Origin: an uncultured Collinsella sp.
GTDB taxonomy: Bacteria > Actinomycetota > Coriobacteriia > Coriobacteriales > Coriobacteriaceae
NCBI GenBank assembly: GCA_900545555.1
Contig: UQZI01000006.1
Location: 1-47,744, forward strand
Length of the DNA stretch: 47,744 bases
Reading direction: 5' to 3'
The notes under the pieces were generated by a model, which did not search any database, had not been told where the DNA came from, and saw only the letters and a program-made list of their open reading frames with translations. This document shows positions 1 through 8,078 of this stretch, one piece after another. Every line of letters begins with the position of its first letter. The first letter of the stretch is position 1. The position numbers were made by a program, and so were the translations under genes.

Positions 1-524
1 GCATGGAACATGCGCAGGCGCGCGGTGCGCACATTTATGCCGAGGTCGTGGGCTACGGCAACACCGATGATGCCTATCACATTACGAGCCCCGATCCCGA
101 GGCTGCCGGCATTGCCCGCGCGATATCGCTGGCGGTTGCCGAGGGCGACGTCAAGCCTTCCGAGGGCCTCTACATCAACGCTCACGGCACCTCGACCAAG
201 CTCAACGATTCGTCCGAGACGGTGGGCATTAAGCGTGCGCTCGGCGAGGACGCGGCGCGCGCCGCGCACGTCTCGTCGACTAAGTCAATGACCGGCCACA
301 TGATCGGTGCCACGGGCGCCATCGAGGTCATGGCCTGCGCCATGGCGCTCGAGCAGGGCGTGGTGCCGCCGACCATTAACTACCGCACACCCGATCCCGC
401 CTGCGATCTTGACTACACGCCCAATCGCGCGGTTCGCGCCGACCTTACCTGGGCGCTTTCGACCAACCTGGGCTTTGGCGGGCACAACGCCGCCATCGCG
501 CTGCGTAGATATACGAGGAGCTAG
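1..524 (+). CDS. fabF: 3-oxoacyl-ACP synthase II, C-terminal part (cut by window edge)
   Basis: This is the C-terminal 170 or so residues of a beta-ketoacyl-ACP synthase, the condensing enzyme of type II fatty-acid elongation in the cytoplasm. Visible family motifs are NAHGTST (first catalytic His), the KSMTGHMIGATGAIE stretch (conserved Lys and second catalytic His) and the closing NLGFGGHNAA. The active-site Cys lies upstream of the window, so the ATG at position 3 is only an internal methionine. The stop is followed after 3 nt by accB, so the gene is the upstream member of a fab/acc operon. KAS I versus KAS II cannot be told from this part alone; the operon context favours FabF. Confidence 0.93.
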   Translation, partial: MEHAQARGAHIYAEVVGYGNTDDAYHITSPDPEAAGIARAISLAVAEGDVKPSEGLYINAHGTSTKLNDSSETVGIKRALGEDAARAAHVSSTKSMTGHMIGATGAIEVMACAMALEQGVVPPTINYRTPDPACDLDYTPNRAVRADLTWALSTNLGFGGHNAAIALRRYTRS

Positions 525-527
525 AGC

Positions 528-1004
528 ATGGATTCCAAAAGACTTGCCGAGATAGCCGATGTTATGGAGGACCGCGGCCTCACGCGCGTGCGCGTTGAGG
601 AGCCCGATGGCACCGCGGTCGAACTCGAGCGTGCGAGTGCCGCGCAGCCGGTTGCCGTGCCCATGCCTATGCCGGGTGCCGTGACTGCTCCGGCGGTGGC
701 TCCTGTCGCCATGCCTGCCGCCGCACCGGAGCCCGCCGCGCAGGCGCCTGCCGCCGCACCGGAGCCCAAGGGCACCGAGGTGACCGCTCCCATGGTCGGC
801 GTTTTCTATGCTGCCCCGGCGCCGGGCGACGAGCCGTTTGTGCACGTGGGCTCCAAGGTCAAGGCCGGTGAGACCCTCTGCATCATCGAGGCCATGAAGG
901 TTCTCAACGAGGTGACGGCCGAGGCAGACGGCGAGGTGCTCGAGATCTGCGTGGCCGACGGCGACCTCGTGGAGTTCGGCAGTTGCCTTATGAGGATCGG
1001 ATAG
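528..1004 (+). CDS. accB: Biotin carboxyl carrier protein of acetyl-CoA carboxylase
   Basis: A 158-residue biotin carboxyl carrier protein, the swinging-arm subunit of acetyl-CoA carboxylase. It has a short helical N-terminus, an Ala/Pro-rich flexible linker (about residues 38-80) and a C-terminal biotinyl domain (about 83-158). The biotin acceptor is Lys124 in the motif EAMKV. GAGGAG at 515-520 gives a good ribosome site for the ATG. Length and architecture are normal for the family. It lies between fabF and fabZ, and its stop is followed within 10 nt by the fabZ start, so co-translation is likely. Confidence 0.95.
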   Translation: MDSKRLAEIADVMEDRGLTRVRVEEPDGTAVELERASAAQPVAVPMPMPGAVTAPAVAPVAMPAAAPEPAAQAPAAAPEPKGTEVTAPMVGVFYAAPAPGDEPFVHVGSKVKAGETLCIIEAMKVLNEVTAEADGEVLEICVADGDLVEFGSCLMRIG

Positions 1005-1013
1005 GTGATGTCC

Positions 1014-1436
1014 ATGAACAAAGAAGAGCTCAAGAAGCTGTTGCCGCATCGCGAACCGATGCTTTTGCTCGACGAAGCCGAGCTGGTGGGCGACGAGGCC
1101 CACGGCAAGATCACGATTACGGGTGACGAGTACTTTTTGCAGGGGCATTTTCCGGGAAACCCGGTAGTCCCCGGCGTGATTCAGTGCGAGATGCTCGCCC
1201 AAAACTGTTGCGTGCTGCTGATGGGCGATGAGGAGGCGCGCGGCGCGACGCCGTTCTATACGAGCCTCGATAAGGTGCGCTTTAAGCGTCCGGTGCGCCC
1301 GGGCGACACGGTTGATCTGGTGTGCACCATCACGCGTGCGCGCGGGCCGTTCCGCTTTGCGACGGGTACTGCGAGCGTTAACGGTGAGGTTTGCTGCCGC
1401 GCCGATATGTCTTTTGCACTCATGCACGAAAGTTAA
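1014..1436 (+). CDS. fabZ: 3-hydroxyacyl-ACP dehydratase FabZ
   Basis: Hot-dog-fold dehydratase that removes water from 3-hydroxyacyl-ACP during fatty-acid elongation. The signature LPHREP near the N-terminus and QGHFPGNPVVPGVIQCE contain the catalytic His and the catalytic Glu. At about 140 residues the length is normal. Three in-frame starts are possible: GTG 1005, ATG 1008 and ATG 1014. I prefer 1014 because AGGTGAT (1003-1009) lies 4-6 nt before it and the distance to the PHR motif fits homologues; 1008 is almost equally plausible. accC follows after 10 nt. Confidence 0.93.
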   Translation: MNKEELKKLLPHREPMLLLDEAELVGDEAHGKITITGDEYFLQGHFPGNPVVPGVIQCEMLAQNCCVLLMGDEEARGATPFYTSLDKVRFKRPVRPGDTVDLVCTITRARGPFRFATGTASVNGEVCCRADMSFALMHES

Positions 1437-1446
1437 GGAAGGCTTC

Positions 1447-2790
1447 ATGTTCGACAAAGTGCTCATCGCCAACCGCGGCGAAGTCGCGGTCCGTGTTATC
1501 CGCGCGTGCCGCGATATGGGCATCAAGACCGTCGCCGTTTATTCCACGGCCGATGCGGACGCGCTACACGTGCAGCTTGCCGACGAGGCGTATTGCATTG
1601 GCGGCCCGCGTCTTGCCGAGAGCTACCTCAACGACGATGCCGTGCTCACCTGTGCCGTAAAGTCGGGAGCTAAGGCAATTCATCCCGGCTATGGCTTCTT
1701 TTCCGAGAAGGCGAGCTTCGTGCGCGACTGCGACAAGTTCGGTCTGGCGTTTGTCGGTCCTTCGGCCGAGGTGATCGACAGCATGGGCGACAAGGACGCC
1801 GCACGCCGAACGGCCGCTGCTGCGGGCGTGCCCATCGTGCCGGGCTGCGATTTGCTCAAAAGCCCCGAGGAAGCAACGGCCGAGGCCGAGCGCATCGGCT
1901 GCCCCGTGCTTATTAAGGCGCGCGCGGGCGGCGGCGGTCGCGGTATTCGCAAGGTCGAGCGCGTGGAAGATGCGGCAAAGGCGTTCATCGAGGCGCGTGC
2001 CGAGGGTGAGGCCGTTTTTGGCGACGGCGAGTGCTACATGGAGAAGCTCGTTGCGCCGGCGCATCACGTTGAGGTACAGATTATGGCCGATAAGCAGGGC
2101 CATGTGTTTTCGCTCGGCGAGCGCGAGTGCTCGGTGCAGCGCCGCAACCAAAAGCTGATCGAGGAGAGCCCCGCGCCGTGCCTCGACGGACGCGATGATA
2201 TTCGCGCGCGCATGCACAAGGCCGCGCGCGACCTGGCTCGTGCCGTTGGCTATGAGGGCGCTGGCACCATCGAGTTTTTGTACTCAGATGACGGCAATTT
2301 CTACTTTATGGAAATGAACACGCGCTTGCAGGTGGAGCATCCGGTTACGGAGTTTGTGACCGATACCGACCTGGTTAAGTGGCAGCTGCGCGTGGCTGCC
2401 GGCCAGCCTCTGCCCTTTGAGCAGGAGGACGTACCGGTCCGCAACCACGCCATGGAGTGCCGCATCAATGCCGAAACGCCGGACTTTCTACCGTCATGTG
2501 GAACGGTCACCGCGTTGCGTGTGCCGGGTGGTCCGCGCGTGCGCTGGGATTCCGCCATGTTTACCGGAGCGAAAGTTCCGCCGTACTACGACTCCATGCT
2601 CGGCAAGCTCATCGTGTGCGCGCCCACGCGTGACGGTGCCATTCGCAAGATGCGCTCGGCCCTGGGCGAGCTCGTGATTGAGGGCGTGAGCGAAAATAGC
2701 GAGCTTCAGCTCGACGTGCTGGCAAACGACGAGTTTTTGTCGGGCATGTATCACACCGATCTGATGGGGCATCTCTATGCTGATGAATAG
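1447..2790 (+). CDS. accC: Biotin carboxylase subunit of acetyl-CoA carboxylase
   Basis: A 447-residue biotin carboxylase that uses ATP and bicarbonate to carboxylate the biotin on AccB. From N to C it shows the FDKVLIANRGE pre-ATP-grasp domain, the ATP-grasp glycine loop GGGGRGIR (161-168), the metal and catalytic segment MEMNTRLQVEHPVTE (Glu289, Arg293) and the C-terminal domain. The reading frame is open far upstream, but ATG 1447 is the true start: AAGGAAGG (1435-1442) precedes it and the protein then begins exactly like the family. Its end overlaps the start of accDA by 14 nt, which implies translational coupling. Confidence 0.96.
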   Translation: MFDKVLIANRGEVAVRVIRACRDMGIKTVAVYSTADADALHVQLADEAYCIGGPRLAESYLNDDAVLTCAVKSGAKAIHPGYGFFSEKASFVRDCDKFGLAFVGPSAEVIDSMGDKDAARRTAAAAGVPIVPGCDLLKSPEEATAEAERIGCPVLIKARAGGGGRGIRKVERVEDAAKAFIEARAEGEAVFGDGECYMEKLVAPAHHVEVQIMADKQGHVFSLGERECSVQRRNQKLIEESPAPCLDGRDDIRARMHKAARDLARAVGYEGAGTIEFLYSDDGNFYFMEMNTRLQVEHPVTEFVTDTDLVKWQLRVAAGQPLPFEQEDVPVRNHAMECRINAETPDFLPSCGTVTALRVPGGPRVRWDSAMFTGAKVPPYYDSMLGKLIVCAPTRDGAIRKMRSALGELVIEGVSENSELQLDVLANDEFLSGMYHTDLMGHLYADE

Positions 2791-4501
2791 AAAAGCGAAG
2801 ACGGTCAATGTCCTTGAGGGGCCGATAACCGAGTCGTGCGCCGAGTTCCCCGCGCGCCACGTGTTTGTCAAATGCCCGGAGTGCCGCCGTGTGATCGATG
2901 AGGCGCGCCTGCACGACAACCTCGAGGTCTGCCCTCGTTGCGGCAAACACTTTCGCGTGAGCGGTCGCGCGCGCATGCGCATGACGGTCGACGAGGGCAC
3001 GTTTGAGGAATGGGATGCCAATCTGGCGTCGGAGGACTTCCTCTCGTTTCCCGGTTATGCCGACAAACTCAAGAGCGCGAGCGAGCGTTCGGGCGAGCGC
3101 GATGCCGTTGTGTGCGGCAGGGGTAAAATCTGCGGTTGCGATACCGCGTGCTTCTTTATGGACGCCAACTTTATGATGGGCTCGATGGGTTCTGTGGTGG
3201 GCGAAAAGATCTGTCGCACATTTGAGCGAGCGACCGAGCTGGGATTGCCAGTTGTCGGCTTTACCGTTTCGGGCGGTGCGCGCATGCAAGAGGGCGTGAC
3301 ATCGCTTATGCAGATGGCCAAGATTTCTGCGGCAGTTAGGCGCCACAGCGAGGTGGGCGGCCTGTATATCACGGTGCTCACCGACCCCACGACCGGAGGC
3401 GTAACCGCGAGCTTTGCCATGGAGGGCGACATTATCCTGGCCGAGCCCGATGCCCTGACGGCATTTGCCGGCCCGCGCGTGATCGAGCAGAACATGCACA
3501 AGCGCCTGCCCAAGGGATTCCAGCGCTCCGAGTTTTTGCTGGAGCACGGCTTTTGCGATGCCGTTGTTCCGCGTGGCGAGATTGCGCTCACGGTAGGCGA
3601 GCTGCTGGCGCTGCACGAAGGGCACGCGCCCGGCCTGGGGGCACCGCATGAGATCGTGCATACGGGTCGCCGCGGCAAAAAGCTGGGACACTTGTTCAAG
3701 CGCTCGGCCGCACCAAAAACCGCGCTCGAGATTGTCAAGCAGACCCGCTCGGCAGATCGCGCCACGGCAGGCGAGATGATCTCGCTGGGCCTGGATGGAT
3801 TTGTGGAGCTGCACGGCGACCGTTACTTTGGCGACGACGCCGCTGTGGTGGCTGGCATTGGCTGGAAAGACGGACGCCCCGTAACGGTCATCGCCATCGA
3901 GCGCGGCACCACGACCAAAGAGCGTATGCGCCGCAACTTTGGCATGGCGCATCCCGAGGGCTACCGCAAAGCGCGTCGCCTTATGCGCCAGGCCGAAAAG
4001 TTTGGTCGACCGGTTCTGTGCCTGGTCGATACTTCGGGCGCGTTTTGCGGCATCGGTGCCGAGGAGCGCGGCCAGGGCGAGGCGATTGCCCAGAATCTCA
4101 TGGAGATGAGCGGCCTTAAGACGCCGATTGTCTCGGTGGTGACAGGCGAGGGTGGCTCTGGTGGCGCGCTGGCGCTGTCCGTGGCCGACCGCATCCTGAT
4201 GCTCTCGAGCTCGGCCTATTCGGTCGTGAGCCCCGAGGCCTGTGCGTCGATCCTGTGGAAGGATACCGAGCGCGCGAATGAGGCCGCCGAAGCGCTTAAG
4301 CTCACGGCCCCCGATCTGTTGGCGCTCGGCATCATCGACGGCATTGTTGACGATAGGGGCCTGTCGCATGAGGAGATCGCCGGTGCCGTCATGTCCTCGG
4401 CATTTGATGCCTTCGATACGCTTGGGCAGCTCGACGACGCGACCCTCACAAACCTCCGCTACGAAAAGTACCGCGCAATCGGTCAGTACCGCACGATGTG
4501 A
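2777..4501 (+). CDS. accDA: Fused acetyl-CoA carboxylase carboxyltransferase, beta+alpha (AccD-AccA)
   Basis: One 574-residue protein holds both carboxyltransferase halves that move CO2 from carboxybiotin to acetyl-CoA. Residues 30-290 are AccD-like, with a four-Cys zinc ribbon (Cys33, 36, 52, 55) and the GARMQEG segment (167-173). Residues from about 315 to the end are AccA-like, with ELHGDRYFGDD and TGEGGSGGALAL (457-468). A basic linker near 297-312 joins them. In E. coli these are two genes. ATG 2783 is an alternative start two codons in. The stop falls inside a small palindromic repeat (4496-4526). Confidence 0.93.
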   Translation: MLMNRKAKTVNVLEGPITESCAEFPARHVFVKCPECRRVIDEARLHDNLEVCPRCGKHFRVSGRARMRMTVDEGTFEEWDANLASEDFLSFPGYADKLKSASERSGERDAVVCGRGKICGCDTACFFMDANFMMGSMGSVVGEKICRTFERATELGLPVVGFTVSGGARMQEGVTSLMQMAKISAAVRRHSEVGGLYITVLTDPTTGGVTASFAMEGDIILAEPDALTAFAGPRVIEQNMHKRLPKGFQRSEFLLEHGFCDAVVPRGEIALTVGELLALHEGHAPGLGAPHEIVHTGRRGKKLGHLFKRSAAPKTALEIVKQTRSADRATAGEMISLGLDGFVELHGDRYFGDDAAVVAGIGWKDGRPVTVIAIERGTTTKERMRRNFGMAHPEGYRKARRLMRQAEKFGRPVLCLVDTSGAFCGIGAEERGQGEAIAQNLMEMSGLKTPIVSVVTGEGGSGGALALSVADRILMLSSSAYSVVSPEACASILWKDTERANEAAEALKLTAPDLLALGIIDGIVDDRGLSHEEIAGAVMSSAFDAFDTLGQLDDATLTNLRYEKYRAIGQYRTM

Positions 4502-4526
4502 CAAAGGGACAGCCCGCATGTCACAT
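4496..4526. repeat. Small palindrome with GGGACAG loop (copy 1 of a dispersed family)
   Basis: Perfect 8-bp arms ATGTGACA (4496-4503) and TGTCACAT (4519-4526) enclose a 15-nt loop that contains GGGACAG. The element covers the accDA stop codon and the first possible start (ATG 4518) of the next gene. The same design, arm-GGGACAG-arm with unrelated arm sequences, recurs at 25482-25512, 27593-27631 and 27964-28002. Confidence 0.75.
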
Positions 4527-4541
4527 TGGGAAAGGCGTTCC

Positions 4542-5756
4542 ATGTCACAAGTTTCTAACACCTCGTTTACAACGACGGTTTCATCAAACGCCATGGCCGT
4601 GGTGGACTATCTGTCCAAAAGCATGATGTCGGCGCTGCCGTTTATTGTTTGCGCGGCGTTGTTCCGCACCGCCGCCGTCATTATGGGCGAAGGCATGCTG
4701 GGCCTGTGGTCTGCCGATTCCGAAATCTATCGCCTGTTCTACAGTTGGCTCTATAACGCCGGCTACTACTTTTTGCCCATTTATCTTGGTTGGGCGGCCG
4801 CCCGCCAGCTTGGTTGCTCGGAGCAGCTGGGCATGATGCTGGGCGGCGTATTGATTGCGCCCGATCTGCTTAAGCTCGTCGATGCCGCATCGACGACGGG
4901 GGCAGCGATGACTTTCGTGTATGGTCTGCTTCCCGCGCCGGTCAACGATTACACAACGACTGTTATTCCGGTTCTCATCTCGGTACCCGTGCTATGGCGA
5001 GCGGAGTGTTTCTTTCAGCGCGTTATCCCTAAGGCCGTGGCGTTTTCGTTCGTTCCGTTTGCGACCATGCTCGTCATGGTTCCAGTTTCGCTGTGTATTA
5101 CGGCGCCGGCGGGCAGCTATCTTGGCATGCTGTTGGGCCAGCTTATGTTTATGCTTGGCAATTCCGGTGGCATCGTGTCGCTGCTCACGCTCATGGGGCT
5201 TGCCGCGGGTTGGGAGTTTCTTAAGATTGCGGGCGTCAGCAACGTTGTCCTATCGCTTGCCTACGCGCAGTTTATGAGTGTGGGAACGGATTCGTGCATC
5301 CTGATCGCCGCGACGATGGCAACGTTTGCCGTTTGGGGCATGCCCTTTGGCGCGTCGCTCCGCGTTGCAGATAAGGACGAGAAGGCGCTCATGCTGGGCT
5401 ATTCAATCTCGGGTGTTCTTGGCGGCGTAAGCGAGCCGGCGCTGTACGGTTGCGGCTTTAAATATGGCAGGTGCCTGACGTGCATGGCCATTGGCGGCGC
5501 CGTCGGAGGCCTTGTTGCAGCCGTGGGCAACGTTACGGCCTATACCATTGGCATGACGAATGTCCTCATGGTCATTGGCTTTGCCACGGGCGGCATCTCG
5601 AACCTGCTGTGGTGCTGCGCTGCCGGCGGTGTGGCATTTGCGGTGTCTGCGGCGCTGAGCTACTGCTTTGGCGTGGTGCCGGCGAAGGGGCAGGCGGCAG
5701 AAGACGGAGCCGATTCACCCGAAACCTCGAAGAGCGTGGCCGAAGTAAGCGCGTAA
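4542..5756 (+). CDS. Stand-alone PTS EIIC membrane permease (glucose/glucoside superfamily)
   Basis: A polytopic membrane protein of about 404 residues with the EIIC fold of the glucose-glucoside PTS superfamily. About ten hydrophobic segments are visible. The hallmark GVSEPALYG sits near residue 290, where the family has GxxEPAIYG, the sugar-binding loop. There is no EIIB (phospho-Cys) or EIIA (phospho-His) domain fused or adjacent, so phosphorylation must use EIIA/EIIB encoded elsewhere, or the protein is a non-PTS relative. I chose ATG 4542, preceded by GGGAAAGG at 4528-4535; ATG 4518 lies inside a palindromic repeat and is less likely. Substrate unknown. Confidence 0.8.
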   Translation: MSQVSNTSFTTTVSSNAMAVVDYLSKSMMSALPFIVCAALFRTAAVIMGEGMLGLWSADSEIYRLFYSWLYNAGYYFLPIYLGWAAARQLGCSEQLGMMLGGVLIAPDLLKLVDAASTTGAAMTFVYGLLPAPVNDYTTTVIPVLISVPVLWRAECFFQRVIPKAVAFSFVPFATMLVMVPVSLCITAPAGSYLGMLLGQLMFMLGNSGGIVSLLTLMGLAAGWEFLKIAGVSNVVLSLAYAQFMSVGTDSCILIAATMATFAVWGMPFGASLRVADKDEKALMLGYSISGVLGGVSEPALYGCGFKYGRCLTCMAIGGAVGGLVAAVGNVTAYTIGMTNVLMVIGFATGGISNLLWCCAAGGVAFAVSAALSYCFGVVPAKGQAAEDGADSPETSKSVAEVSA

Positions 5757-5796
5757 ACCTGTGCGGCACAAGGACGATTCCTTTGCCACATTCCAA

Positions 5797-5827
5797 GGCC
5801 GTGGCCCGTGTGGGTCGCGGCCTTTTT
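5797..5827 (+). terminator. Rho-independent terminator after EIIC gene
   Basis: GGCCGTGGCCC (5797-5807) pairs with GGGTCGCGGCC (5812-5822) through Watson-Crick and G-U pairs, and five T follow at 5823-5827. It sits 40 nt after the EIIC stop. A second, weaker hairpin with GGCACAAGGA and TCCTTTGCC arms lies just upstream at 5765-5787. Confidence 0.8.
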
Positions 5828-5906
5828 GTATCTGGGGGACAAAGTGGCTACACTACAATCCGTTTGAACAATAGATATATAAGTAGCACCGTGGGGGCGG
5901 ATGTAG

Positions 5907-7061
5907 ATGGTCGAGTGGATTGTTAAGCGTGCGCAGGGCGATCGTGCGCGTGTGGGCACGTTAGCGGGCATGGTGTGTATTGTCGCCAATGTCGCGCTTT
6001 GTGCTGCGAAGGGCGCAATTGGTGTGGTTTCGGGATCGGTTTCGATTGTGGCGGATGCCATGAACAACCTATCCGATGCCAGCTCGAACATCGTGAGTGT
6101 CCTTGGCTTTAAGCTGGCGAGCAAGCCGGCCGACCCCGAGCATCCTTACGGCCACGGTCGCTACGAGTATCTCTCGGGTCTGGTCGTGGCGGCGCTCGTG
6201 CTGCTGATTGGCGTTGAGCTGGTGAAGTCCTCAGTTGAGCGCGTCATCCACCCCGAACCTGTCGAGTTCTCGCTTGCCCTGGTGGCAGTTCTCGTGCTTT
6301 CGATGGTCGTAAAGCTCTGGATGGCGACCCTCAACCAAAAGCTCGGCGATCGCATTGAGTCCGAGACGCTGCATGCGACCGCCCAGGATTCCAAGAACGA
6401 TGTCCTTGCTACGGGCGCCGTGCTGGCGTGCGCAATTGTTTCGCAGGTGACGCACATCAATCTTGACGCATGGGTCGGCCTTGCCGTTGGCGCCTATATT
6501 GGCTGGAGCGGTTTTGAACTCATCCAGGATACGGTGAGCCCGCTTTTGGGCCAGACGCCCGATCCTAAGCTGGTCAAGCACATTCGAGATAAGATCATGA
6601 GCTATCCCGGTGTTTTGGGCGTTCACGATCTGATGGTTCACGACTACGGCCCGGGCAGGAAGTTCGCAAGCGCTCACGCAGAGATGGCGGCCGAGGCCAG
6701 CCCGCTGGAAAGCCACGACACGCTCGACAATATTGAGCAGGCGTTTAGGAACGAAGACGGCATGATTGTCACGCTCCATTACGACCCCATCGTGACCGAC
6801 GATCCAAAGGTGGCGAGCATGCGTTTACGCATTAACGCCATGGCCCAACAGATCGATAACCGCCTTTCGATTCACGACCTTCGCTGTGTGCCGGGTCCTA
6901 CGCACACCAACGTGATCTTTGACTGCGTGCGTCCCTCGGATCTGCAGATGAGTGCCGAAGACGTAAAACACGCGCTGGCACAACGGGTCGAATCGGAATA
7001 TCCCAAGTCGATTGCCAAGATTACGATCGACGAAGACTACGTAGGCCATACCCACGAGTAG
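5907..7061 (+). CDS. Cation diffusion facilitator family transporter
   Basis: A 384-residue CDF-family metal/proton antiporter that exports divalent cations such as Zn2+, Mn2+ or Fe2+. The N-terminal half has about six membrane helices. ADAMNNLSDASS carries the DxxxD metal site in helix II, HPYGHGRYEYL lies in the first cytoplasmic loop, and HATAQDSKNDVLAT matches the second site in helix V (HxxxD). The cytoplasmic C-terminal domain (from about 210) is longer than in the smallest members. The start is ATG 5907, since the ATG at 5901 runs directly into a stop. Metal specificity cannot be read with confidence. It is a single gene behind a terminator. Confidence 0.9.
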   Translation: MVEWIVKRAQGDRARVGTLAGMVCIVANVALCAAKGAIGVVSGSVSIVADAMNNLSDASSNIVSVLGFKLASKPADPEHPYGHGRYEYLSGLVVAALVLLIGVELVKSSVERVIHPEPVEFSLALVAVLVLSMVVKLWMATLNQKLGDRIESETLHATAQDSKNDVLATGAVLACAIVSQVTHINLDAWVGLAVGAYIGWSGFELIQDTVSPLLGQTPDPKLVKHIRDKIMSYPGVLGVHDLMVHDYGPGRKFASAHAEMAAEASPLESHDTLDNIEQAFRNEDGMIVTLHYDPIVTDDPKVASMRLRINAMAQQIDNRLSIHDLRCVPGPTHTNVIFDCVRPSDLQMSAEDVKHALAQRVESEYPKSIAKITIDEDYVGHTHE

Positions 7062-7099
7062 GCCGCGCCGGCAAAGCAAGTTATGCAGAAGGGGAGAGC

Positions 7100-7720
7100 A
7101 TGAAGCGCCTATACCTACTCCGCCACGGTCAGACGGAGTTCAACGTCAAAAAGCTGGTCCAGGGCCGCTGCGATTCACCGCTGACCGGCCTGGGCCGTCA
7201 GCAGGCACGGGTGGCAGCCGCGTGGCTCAAAGCCCACAACGTCGTTCCCGACAAAGTGGTCTCTTCGCCCTTGGGCCGAGCCATGGACACAGCTCAGCTC
7301 GTTGCTACCGAACTCCTCGGTCCGGACGCCGCTGTCGAGCCCTGCGAAGGCATCATCGAGCGCTGCTACGGCACCTTCGAAGAAGGTCCCCACGATGCCC
7401 TCCCCACCGACGTCTGGGATCCGGGCGAGGACCTGGTCCCCTTCGGAGGAGAAGGAAGCCGCGCGTTGCAAGAGCGCATGGTGGACACCCTCACCAATAT
7501 CATGGGCGCCGATGGTATCGAAACCCTCCTAGCAGTAAGCCACGGCAGCGCCAGCCGCCAATTCATCAAGGCTGCAGCCCCAGAGGGCTTCGAGCTCCCA
7601 ACAAAACTCCCCAACTGCGCCATCATGATCTTTGATTTTGAGGATTCGCAAGAAGAATGCGACACGTCCCAATGTAAGTTCACCTTGCAGCAGATCATCG
7701 ATCCTCAACAAAGTCTTTAG
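7100..7720 (+). CDS. Histidine phosphatase / phosphoglycerate mutase family protein
   Basis: A 206-residue member of the histidine-phosphatase superfamily. The nucleophile is His9 in LLRHGQTEFN. The second catalytic His is His148 in AVSHGS, and the acid region is GIIERCYGTFEE. It resembles the small GpmB/CobC-like phosphatases rather than glycolytic GpmA, so the substrate is uncertain. AAGGGGAGAG (7089-7098) gives a strong ribosome site. The last 15 nt of the gene begin a 62-bp direct repeat that returns at 19242, together with a decayed copy of this gene's 3' part, marking the edge of an accessory block. Confidence 0.88.
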   Translation: MKRLYLLRHGQTEFNVKKLVQGRCDSPLTGLGRQQARVAAAWLKAHNVVPDKVVSSPLGRAMDTAQLVATELLGPDAAVEPCEGIIERCYGTFEEGPHDALPTDVWDPGEDLVPFGGEGSRALQERMVDTLTNIMGADGIETLLAVSHGSASRQFIKAAAPEGFELPTKLPNCAIMIFDFEDSQEECDTSQCKFTLQQIIDPQQSL

Positions 7721-7767
7721 CCTGAGCGAGCAGAGTTAAGCAGGCATCAACGTGTCGTCTCCCGAGC
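7706..7767 (+). repeat. Left copy of 62-bp direct repeat bounding the accessory block
   Basis: The 62 nt spanning the end of the phosphatase gene and the next 47 nt match 19242-19303 at 60 of 62 positions, with differences at 7746 and 7764. The two copies lie 11.5 kb apart in the same orientation and frame the sulfatase/PTS block. The arrangement, identical core plus diverged gene ends outside it, resembles the attL/attR of an element integrated into a gene's 3' end. No integrase gene is present between them. Confidence 0.8.
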
Positions 7768-7979
7768 TTTGGCTTGACACGCTGAACATCTACAAGGATA
7801 ACCTTGAGGCCGTCGAGGCGTTCCTGGCCGACGCCCGCGCCATGGGCGACGGTCGCCTCAATGTGGTGCTCACCGGTGCCGGCACCTCCGATTACGTGGG
7901 TGAGGTTGTCGTCCTCAACCCCGACCTATCCCTCGTCGAGACCTATCTCGGTGGCGAGAGCGTCTACACTGAGAAGTAG
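7752..7979 (+). pseudogene. AgaS-like sugar-phosphate isomerase/deaminase remnant (SIS domain)
   Basis: A 75-codon reading frame whose first 50 residues match the N-terminus of AgaS-type SIS-domain enzymes, which act on galactosamine-6-phosphate in N-acetylgalactosamine catabolism. PELWLDTL is followed by LNVVLTGAGTSDYVGEVV, the sugar-phosphate binding loop. Intact AgaS proteins are about 380 residues, so more than 300 are missing, and the last 25 residues do not match what I know of the family. The GTG start lies within the 62-bp direct repeat. I read it as a deletion remnant, possibly translated but not a complete enzyme. It ends before a strong terminator. Confidence 0.65.
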
Positions 7980-8014
7980 CTGCTGACCTATTTGCGATTT
8001 GATGCGAATAATGA

Positions 8015-8048
8015 GACCCCGATTCGGCTTTATCGAATCGGGGTCTTT
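8015..8048. terminator. Bidirectional terminator between agaS remnant and deoR gene
   Basis: A perfect 12-bp stem, GACCCCGATTCG (8015-8026) and CGAATCGGGGTC (8034-8045), with a 7-nt loop is followed by TTT. It separates the rightward agaS-like remnant from the leftward DeoR gene that ends at 8079. Confidence 0.85.
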
Positions 8049-8078
8049 GCTGTGGTGTCCAGCTAAATCAAAACAGGC

